Source: Meghimatium bilineatum
Taxonomy: Eukaryota; Mollusca; Gastropoda; Stylommatophora; Philomycidae
Direction of reading: 5' to 3'
DNA: 64,000 bases
Assembly: GCA_034231615.1 (NCBI GenBank)
Contig: CM067317.1
Location: 15,653,073-15,717,072, forward strand
Part shown: positions 56,851 to 64,000 of the stretch, one piece after another
Position numbering within the stretch: position 1 is the first letter of the stretch
Layout of the letters: each line of letters begins with the position of its first letter
The notes under the pieces: model-generated
What the model was told of the DNA's origin: nothing
Database searches by the model: none
Seen by the model: only the letters and a program-made list of their open reading frames with translations
Program-made: the position numbers and the translations under genes

Positions 56851-57770
56851 AGGAAGAAATCTATACCTGTGTCTAGAGTGTCAGCTGAGTTAATAGTGAG
56901 CCCACCTCGTAAACCCAACTCGTTGAATTTGTTCTTGGTTCGAACTCGTACCACCCACATTATACTGGCAATATAATTGGATGTATTAATGGTGTCTCAA
57001 TAATAGTTTAATACCAATGTCCTGTCTAGAGAATAATACTCCTGTATTCCAGAAAAGAAAAACATTATTATCCTATTTGAGTTGCACCTCTCCACGTACA
57101 CACTTGCTGTCTTTTAAAGCGGCTGGGGACGAAAAAATACTAGAGAATGCATATCTTATAAAGTGAAATGTATACTTATTTTTTAAAAGTGTGTTGTAAC
57201 TGTGATACAAGAAAGTGAGACTCCAAATCACTAAACATTTCCCAAAAAAACTGTTGTATTCTTTCTGAGAAAACCTGCCAGACATACTGAAAAACTGTAT
57301 GACGATTTGACAAGCCTGAGACCGTCATCTTTATCAGAGACATCAACATGGTGATATGAGCTGTGTCTCTCGTATCAATTACAGTCCTGTGGATTAATGG
57401 ATAATAATTTTTCTAAAGTGACGACGTTATTTTACGCTTCCCATGATTTTCATTGGTCACATTATGTATAATTTTTACGACAGTTAATGAAAAACACGAA
57501 TAACGTCAAATAACGTCGAGAAGGATAATACTCCACTAGTCTACATGATTGTAATTGACGAGAGACACGTACAATGAAACAAGGCAGAACAAGTTATATT
57601 TTTAGAGCCTAAATTGATATCTATTTACCTCTCTCAAAAAAATTATTTGCTTGGGGAATTCATCATCAATGTATTTCTATCTTTATTTGGTAGCCTTTTA
57701 TCATTTGATAAGCACTTTCTAATCTATATATTCTATCCCATACAAATTAATTGTATGTTTATGTTACCAG

Positions 57771-57992
57771 GAAGGACAAACCCCAATACACGTTGCTGTC
57801 CTTAGCGGCAGAGAAGATATGACTGAGGTGGTTCAGGTTCTTCTGGATAGAGGAGCTGACATCAACGCTCAAACCCTAACAGACGGAAATACAGCTCTTC
57901 ATCTTGCTGTTGTGTATGGGGTGTTTCATAAAAATGTTTCTTTCATTCGATTTCTTCTTGAAAAGAAAGTGGATTTGACAATAAGAAATAAG
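57771..57992 (+). CDS. Ankyrin-repeat gene, exon 3 (two ankyrin repeats)
   Basis: Seventy-four codons after TTACCAG (57770), to a weak GTGTTT donor (57993). EGQTPIHVAVLSGREDM then VVQVLLDRGADINAQ is one complete ankyrin repeat (TPLHxA...LLxxGADxNAQ), followed by DGNTALHLAVVYG and VSFIRFLLEKKVDLTIRNK, a second. Ankyrin repeats bind protein partners. Phase 0 both ends. The ADINAQ...GNTALHLAV wording occurs in IkB-like proteins but is also generic. Confidence 0.9.
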
Positions 57993-58244
57993 GTGTTTCT
58001 ATATTTTATATTTATTACTTATTGTGAAGTTCTAGTTTTTGAAGTTTAATTACTGTTACACGCAAACAGCCATCTCATCATAAAAAATTAATTACTGCAT
58101 CTTTTTTTCTTCTTTTTTTTTGTAAAAGAAAAAATATAAAAATGCGTAGAGGACTAAATCAGTTGTACTCGAGTTGTCCTATTTACTCCGTCCCTCTCAA
58201 AGAAACGGCACACGGCTACGAGAGTACAACTCTCGGTGATTTCG

Positions 58245-58530
58245 AATAACCGCCAGTGTATTGCCGAGCTTGAAAGGAAACAAAGAATAGCAACACTGTT
58301 TATATTTCATGCATATCATAACAGACGATTAAGGAGGTTTTGGGATGGATTGGCTGCCCCCTCCCCAATAGAGTAACCAAGAAGCCATTCTGAAGATTGG
58401 ATGTTTTAGGCCGAAAGGAGCAGATATCGCATCTACACTGTAAACCATGACATGGCGCATTCCTTTCTCTGGACTACATCCTGCTAATCTATAGAAGTTT
58501 CAGAAAGAATGCGTAAGAATAACAGGCAAC
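58245..58530 (+). repeat. Dispersed repeat family A, + copy in intron 3
   Basis: GCCAGTGTATTGCCGAGCTT, GCATATCATAACAGACGATT, TTTAGGCCGAAAGGAGCAGA, TGGACTACATCCTGCTAATC; more diverged than the 32-kb copy. Confidence 0.8.
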
Positions 58531-58589
58531 CTCTTGAGCACATAATGAATGGCTTATGCCAGTGAGATCACAAAATCAATGATATATCT

Positions 58590-58890
58590 TCAACATCAAA
58601 GTTCTCTTCAACACCACAGTTCTCTTGCTTCAACACCACAGTTCTCTTGTTTCATCATCACAGTTCTCCTGTTTCAACATCACAGCTCTCCTGTTTCAAC
58701 ATCACAGCTCTCCTCAAAAACACAGTTCTTCTTCAACTTCACAGTTCTCTTGTTTCAGAAACACAGTTCTCTTGTTTCAACATCACAGTTATCTTGTTTT
58801 AGAAACACAGTTCTCTTGTTTCAGAAACACAGTTCTCTTGTTTCAGAAACACAGTTCTCTTGTTTCAACATCACAGTTATCTTGTTTTGC
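58590..58890. repeat. 22-bp minisatellite, about 13 copies
   Basis: Unit TTCTCTTGTTTCAGAAACAC plus AG, with CAACATCACAG variants. Many units contain TTGTTTCAG, a near-consensus 3' splice site, within intron 3. Confidence 0.95.
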
Positions 58891-58992
58891 GTGATACATC
58901 TGTCAGGATTACCTCACTTGAAGACAGCAATGGGTCGCATTTTATATCTAGACATCATGCTTCAACTCGGGCAGTACACGAGGAAATTATAT

Positions 58993-59702
58993 TTGTGTAT
59001 ACTATAACAGTATCACTACTATTTGTGTATACGATAACAGTATCACTACTATTTGTGTATACGATAACAGTATCACCACTGTTTTTGTATACGATAACAG
59101 TATCACCACTGTTTGTGTATACGATAACAGTATCACCACTGTTTGTGTATACGATAACAGTATCACCCTTGTTTGTGTATACGATAACAGTATCACCACT
59201 GTTTGTGTATACGATAACAGTATCACCACTGTTTGTGTATACGATAACAGTATCACCACTGTTTTTGTATACGATAACAGTATCACCACTGTTTGTGTAT
59301 ACGATAACAGTATCACCACTGTTTGTGTATACGATAACAGTATCACCATTGTTTGTGTATACGATAGCAGTATCATTGTTTGTGTCTACGATAACAGTAT
59401 CACCCTTGTTTGTATCTACGATAACAGTATCACCCTTGTTTGTGTATACGATAACAGTATCACCACTGTTTGTGCATACGATAACAGTATCACCCTTGTT
59501 TGTGCCTAGGATAACAGTATCACCCTTGTTTGTGCCTACGATAACAGTATCACCGTTGTTTGTGTCTACGATATTAGTATCACCCTTGTTTGTGCCTACG
59601 ATAACAGTATCACCCTTGTTTGTGTCTACGATAACAGTATCACCGTTGTTTGTGCCTACGATAACAGTATCACCCTTGTTTGTGTCTACGATAACAGTAT
59701 CA
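58993..59702. repeat. 30-bp minisatellite, about 24 copies
   Basis: Unit TACGATAACAGTATCACCAC plus TGTTTGTGTA. Variant order is directional: ACTATTTG at the left, CCACTGTTTG in the middle, CCCTTGTTTGTGTC/GCC at the right. Divisible by 3, giving VYTITVSPLF (+) and NKGDTVIVDT (-) readings up to 287 codons. Confidence 0.98.
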
Positions 59703-59861
59703 CATGGTATGCGTATACTGTGACCCAGTACAGTGAAGGTTTGCTTTATGTCAGTCATGTACATATATGTTCGTCATGTCCGCCATGTGTATATATGAAG
59801 AGACAACAGCAGACAATAAAATCTCGAAGTTCTGGACCAATGTGGAATTACAAAAATATAT

Positions 59862-60280
59862 ATTTAAATGGATTAAGACGGTAAATAAATTATCACACAA
59901 GTAAGGTTAAATGGATTAAGACGGTAAATAAATTATCACACAAGTAAGGTTAAATGGATTAAGACGGTAAATAAATTATCACACAAGTAAGGTTAAATGG
60001 ATTAAGACGGTAAATAAATTATCACACAAGTAAGGTTAAATGGATTAAGTCGGTAAACAAATTATCACACAAGTAAGGTTAAATGGATTAAGTCGGTAAA
60101 TAAATTATCACACAAGGTTAAATGAATTAAGTCGGTAAACAAATTATCACACAAGTAAGGTTAAATGGATTAAGACGGTAAATAAATTATCACACAAGTA
60201 AGGTTAAATGGATTAAGACGGTAAATAAATTATCACACAAGTAAGGTTAAATGGATTAAGACGGTAAACAAATTATCTAC
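59862..60280. repeat. 43-bp minisatellite, about 10 copies
   Basis: Unit AAATGGATTAAGACGGTAAA plus TAAATTATCACACAAGTAAGGTT; GTCGG and AACAAATT variants sit in the middle. Confidence 0.98.
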
Positions 60281-60356
60281 AACTACAACTAATGCGCTTT
60301 GACCTTATTTGAGATAAATATTATATTAAAGTAATAATTCTAATGAATATTCTATC

Positions 60357-60440
60357 TATAAACCCGTAACCCGTCAGGACCGTAGGGATACCACATTGGA
60401 TGCTTCAGCACACAGCGTCCTCCAGCGATTTCTATCGCCA
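60357..60440 (-). mobile_element. LINE family alpha 3' end, - strand
   Basis: AAACCCGTAACCCGTCAGGA then GGGATACCACATTGGATGC is the inverse of 4430-4482 (CATCCAATGTGGTATCCC...GGGTTACGGGTTT). About 85 bp remain, with a CTATCTAT tail. Confidence 0.8.
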
Positions 60441-60927
60441 ACAATGCGGAAAATAGATGCGATTCTATCAAATATTAAAAATAAATAACAATAAACAATG
60501 GAATAATAGCTATTTCTGCGTAGCGGTCCAACAGGGATATTTTTCAAGAAACTAATACAAACGGAAAACAGACAAAAATGCGTCTGACATCCTCTTACAG
60601 TTTGTTTATTTATATTTTACCTTATCTGTGGGTTTTTTTTCCATATATATACTTACCAATTAGTACAATGGTTTTGACAGTTGTAGGTTTTACCTATGAT
60701 TGACAAAGACCTTTTTGCTGAAATATCGGTTTTGCAATTTATTATGCTTAGTGCAACTAAGTAACAGTTTAAAATATTTTACGAGACTTTGAGGCCATTA
60801 ACACGGAAACCATTGATACGGACCTAGTTCTTAGTCTGATGTAACCGATCATATCTTGCAACAAAACATCATTCGTGGCTACACATGTAATCATTAATCA
60901 TACCAGTAACTTGTTATGTTCTTTCAG

Positions 60928-61056
60928 GCTCTTCGTACCCCCTATGATTGTGCAATAGCCATTGGTCAGTATGAGCTAGCAAAGGCATTAGATGGGTCTT
61001 TGTCACCAGAAATGGCCTTAGAATTATACAAGAAAAATATAGGGCGCAGATATGGA
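60928..61056 (+). CDS. Ankyrin-repeat gene, exon 4
   Basis: Forty-three codons after CTTTCAG (60927), to a strong GTGAGT donor (61057): ALRTPYDCAIAIGQYELAKA completes an ankyrin repeat (TPxDxA...G...A..L), followed by a linker SLSPEMALELYKKNIGRRYG. Phase 0 both ends. Beyond the donor the frame runs into intron sequence to 61374. Confidence 0.85.
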
Positions 61057-61264
61057 GTGAGTATAATACATTCAATTTTTCCAACTGCATTTCTCACCTT
61101 GCAGCGTAGGCTTTATGTCTTCTCCAATCAGTTCTTTCTTGGAGAATTATCTCATGTTGCCTTCAAACGTTCCCTATTTATCCACATTATGTCAGTTAAA
61201 CTAATGTATGTGTTTGTGTATGTGGTCTATTTTATCTTGAAGACGACCATCAAATACACCAGTA

Positions 61265-61560
61265 ACTTATTTGACATTAATAATAATAAGACCTATAGCC
61301 AATCAGAGTGGTGGAGATGTTACATTAGAAACATCAATACTAAAAGCCCCCTCCCCCAATACATCTCTCTTTAAGCATTCGGACGAGTGTAGAAAAGTCA
61401 TGCCCAGACCATTCCTTGATGTCAATCCAATATTTTCTTTTACCACCTTTCTCCTTTCATCCTCGACTATTCCTCCCAATAACACAGTTCACTCCAAAGA
61501 TATTACTAATATTATTTATTTCTGCGGATACTTCAATGTAGCATTTCAATTGGCAGAATT
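61265..61560 (-). pseudogene. LINE C-terminal fragment, - strand
   Basis: On the - strand: KYWIDIKEWSGHDFSTLVRM, then RCIGG and, in another frame, SIDVSNVTSPPL, matching the 'W.DNIKEW.G.....L.R.A..R..W......SN..SP' tail of LINE polyproteins. Truncated with frameshifts. Confidence 0.6.
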
Positions 61561-62009
61561 TGACTTTGTGTCGTCCAACTCCTCTTCAAAGCTCGCCTTA
61601 CCAGTAAGACCTGATTATAAAACTCCATGACTATGTATATTGTGCTGGAAATTTTTGGATCGTATTTTGACCACTTTTACCATATGGATTATTTCAGGGC
61701 TAAATTGTACAATTCTATCATTTAAAAACTACCGTTCATAAAATTTATTTTTACCTATCTTATGTGTGATCAATATGAAAAATGTGTCAATGTATGCGGC
61801 GCATATTATCTTGTTTAAACATTAGAATATATGAAGTCTGATTTAAAAAGCAAATAATTTTGTTGAACCGACCCAATGAACTGAAATTGTTTTTCTCTCG
61901 TAACACCTGTAAAAATAAATACTATAGTTGCACAAGAAACATAAATTCAGGTTAATCTCCTAGAGGCGAAACTTATCTTTTTTATAAAGGCATTTGGTTG
62001 ACACGTCGA

Positions 62010-62085
62010 TATGTGTGTGTTATTATGTGTTTCCAGTGATTACCAAAACTTGATTACCCTCTTCCAAGTTTCGAATGTTGGATTT
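62010..62085 (+). mobile_element. Single arm of the foldback family
   Basis: TTATTATGTGTTTCCAGTGA then TTACCAAAACTTGATTACCC matches the right arm at 30772-30830 and the inverse of 37215-37262. Confidence 0.65.
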
Positions 62086-63034
62086 CAGTGTTGCTGCAGT
62101 GAGTACTTATATTGTTAATCTCGTAGATGTGTTATTGCAATCAAAGCATTTTAATGAAGTTTATTGGAGTTATTAGACTTCATTAAGTGGTTTGGTTTTT
62201 TGTTTTTTATTACTTTTTTTAACAAGTAAAAAAACTAATGCAAACATAATAGAGTTTTAATTCAGTTGCTGTTGTTGGTCCATAACAAGTAATGAGGATC
62301 ACTTATTACATTATCTTTATGAAGTTCGGTTAAGAATTAAGTCCGTGGCTGGATGGATAGAAAGCCACATGCTCTCCTCAAAGGTCATTGGATAATCTGG
62401 GCATTGGATAATCAGTGTACATCAGGGGTTCTCAACCTTTACAGACGTTAAGCACCTCCCACACATAATGTTGAGTGTGCTAGCACAATAACATATAATA
62501 AGGAAATAAATATATTTATATTTTTGTCCATATAAGTTTCTTCATTGCACCTTACACACACCTCTCCCTTTCTTTCTCCAATAATTGGGATCGTAGCACT
62601 ATTTATTTCAGTTTGTACAACAAAGTTTGAATTGTAAAGGGAATTAAATATAGTTAGTGCTTGCGAGCAGCTTTCAACTCGCATGCTGGAATACCACATG
62701 TCATTATAAGAGCACCAATGTGCTTGCGAGTACCGGGTTAAGAACACCTGGAGTAGACGGTGTTTGATTTACCCGTGACTTTCTTGCTACTCTCCGCTGT
62801 TACACTCTTGTTTCAGTCAAGTGCATTCAAGATATATGTTTTCTTCTTTGAGAGTTTGGATATTTTTGGCCACTTTTGCCTAACATTTGGCCATAAACAC
62901 TACAACCATCTGGCAACCATGATTTATTTTTAAAAAAATATTATTTAGCGATTAATTTTGAAATATGGAGTGCACGAATTTTTAGGTAAAAAACATCCCA
63001 GCTTTAACAATAAATTTACGCATATTAAAACATG

Positions 63035-63305
63035 TCCGAAGACATACAGAAAGATGCGGGGACATACCGAACGATACGAAGACATACAGAAAGATACGGG
63101 GACATACAGAAAGATACGGGAACATACAGAAAGATACGGGGACATACAGAAAGATACGGGAACATACAGAAAGATACGGGGTCATACAGAAAGATACGGG
63201 AACATACAGAAAGATACGGGGACATACAGAAAGATACGGGAACATACAGAAAGATACGGGAACATACAGAAAGATACGGGGACATACAGAAAGATACTGG
63301 AAATT
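63035..63305. repeat. 20-bp minisatellite, about 13 copies
   Basis: Unit GACATACAGAAAGATACGGG with G/A alternation at the first base (GACAT/AACAT), every 20 bp. Confidence 0.97.
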
Positions 63306-63529
63306 ACAAAAGGACATGGAAACATAGATAGAACAAAAGTCAGACAAGCATACAATCCGATGAACATGTACATAGACTAACGGGCGAACCACCGAACGAT
63401 TGGTGAATGGATGGAATGTATTGTACTGATGGAATGGAATGAGATTGATGTTTGAATGCAAATATACAAGGAAATGAGACAGATAAATAACAGATTTAAG
63501 ATAGATGAAATAAATAGATATATTAACAG

Positions 63530-63703
63530 ACAGACAGAGAGACAGACAAATGAATGGATGCCAATTAGTTTATTATTTTATAACAATTCCAGCCTTAAAA
63601 AATACTATAGATGAAATAGAGAGATAGATTTACGAACAAACAGAGAGACAGACGGATGAATGGAGACCAACTAGTTTATTGTTTTCTAACAATTCCAGCC
63701 TTT
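63530..63703. repeat. Imperfect 107-bp duplication covering the exon 5 acceptor tract
   Basis: GAATGGATGCCAATTAGTTT ... CAATTCCAGCCTT (63552-63596) and GAATGGAGACCAACTAGTTT ... CAATTCCAGCCTT (63658-63703). The second copy leads into the real acceptor; the first is a decoy. Confidence 0.85.
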
Positions 63704-63713
63704 CATCATAGAG

Positions 63714-63788
63714 TCTGTGCTCGCAGGCCGGGGAGAGAGACTCAACAAATATATCGAGCTGGGAGGTGATCCAAATACTGTCAATAAA
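63714..63788 (+). CDS. Ankyrin-repeat gene, exon 5 (gene continues beyond window)
   Basis: Twenty-five codons, SVLAGRGERLNKY then IELGGDPNTVNK, between ATCATAGAG (acceptor AG at 63712-63713) and a GTAAGA donor (63789). The pattern G.....YIELGGDPNTVN is the second helix and loop of an ankyrin repeat. Phase 0 fits exon 4. If the acceptor were ATAG at 63710-63711 the frame would be lost, so the downstream AG is preferred. Confidence 0.8.
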
Positions 63789-63922
63789 GTAAGACAACAA
63801 ACATGTCACACTTTTACACCTTTACTATATTTAAATTTCAATCATTATGCTGGTTATCTCGTGTGATATCATTCCATTGTCCTTGCTGGATGTGTGTTAT
63901 TCTGGTGCTTTTGTTTTGCGCC

Positions 63923-64000
63923 TTGTGTGGTGATAATGCGGTATTGTGTGGTGATAATGCGGTATTGTGTGGTGAGAATGCGGTATTGTGTGGTGAGAAG
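63923..64000. repeat. 21-bp tandem repeat at the right edge
   Basis: Unit TTGTGTGGTGATAATGCGGT plus A, at least 3.7 copies, continuing out of the window. Confidence 0.95.

Larger units (their letters stand above)
54927..57770. other. Intron 2 of the ankyrin gene
   Basis: Holds a Penelope-like tail (54995-55065, TCGACGTTTCGACCAGGTCA), a TIR MITE (55343-55648), a 61-bp duplication (55707-55830), a LINE pseudogene (55885-56590) and a 23-bp minisatellite (56702-56850). Confidence 0.55.
57993..60927. other. Intron 3 of the ankyrin gene
   Basis: Packed with repeats: family A copy (58245-58530), 22-bp (58590-58890), 30-bp (58993-59702) and 43-bp (59862-60280) arrays, and a LINE tail (60357-60440). 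Confidence 0.55.
61057..63713. other. Intron 4 of the ankyrin gene
   Basis: Contains a LINE fragment (61265-61560), a single foldback arm (62010-62085), a 20-bp minisatellite (63035-63305) and a duplicated acceptor region (63530-63703). 61640-62000 and 62090-63030 hold nothing I recognise. Confidence 0.5.

Noticed and set aside
58860-59764. 287-codon and 269-codon ORFs on opposite strands
   Set aside because: Both arise from the 30-bp array; amino-acid composition is purely that of the unit.
60916-61374. 152-codon ORF extending beyond ankyrin exon 4
   Set aside because: After the strong GTGAGT donor at 61057 the translation loses ankyrin character and runs into an inverted LINE fragment; it is intron read-through.

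Overview
This window looks like nuclear DNA from an AT-rich invertebrate, most likely a lophotrochozoan and plausibly a mollusc. That guess rests on its repeat mix (several LINE lineages, Penelope-like fragments, tRNA-derived SINEs, hAT, pogo and piggyBac remnants, very many minisatellites) and on GT-AG introns. No single sequence proves the taxon. There are no operons, ribosome binding sites, rRNAs, CRISPR arrays or intact tRNA genes.

Three host genes can be supported, all on the + strand. (1) 1563-3879 is the last coding exon of a rhodopsin-family GPCR. It holds TM5, an intracellular loop 3 of about 625 residues, TM6 and TM7; TM1-TM4 must lie upstream of the window. (2) 23579-24490 is a complete single-exon reading frame for a CLN8-like TLC-domain protein of 303 aa. 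It ends in a KKVD dilysine ER-retrieval motif and sits directly after a 3' splice site. (3) 52697 to beyond the right edge is a multi-exon ankyrin-repeat gene. I reconstruct five exons (52697-52786, 54837-54926, 57771-57992, 60928-61056, 63714-63788), every junction in phase 0; three are too short to show up as open reading frames. The three genes have no evident functional link.

The remaining DNA is repeats. At least five LINE 3'-end families occur as 5'-truncated, stop-riddled copies on both strands: two with a C-terminal 'W.DNIKEW' or similar tail, one or two with 'QQIKWF' tails, and RNase H plus zinc-knuckle types. DNA transposons include a hAT transposase 3' end, hAT MITEs with 8-bp duplications, two pogo/Tigger-type MITEs flanked by TA, a TTAA-flanked piggyBac-like element, an IS630/Tc1/mariner transposase pseudogene and foldback elements. 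Several are nested with readable target-site duplications (LINE in foldback MITE at 4158-4636; hAT MITE in LINE at 29946-30440; hAT MITEs in LINE at 36170-37135).

About 25 minisatellite or microsatellite arrays with unrelated units (18 to 58 bp) are spread over the window. Those with periods divisible by three are open on both strands and make long, spurious-looking ORFs (44222-45120, 49438-49695, 52058-52475, 58993-59702). Arrays crowd the introns of the ankyrin gene and flank the CLN8-like exon on both sides.
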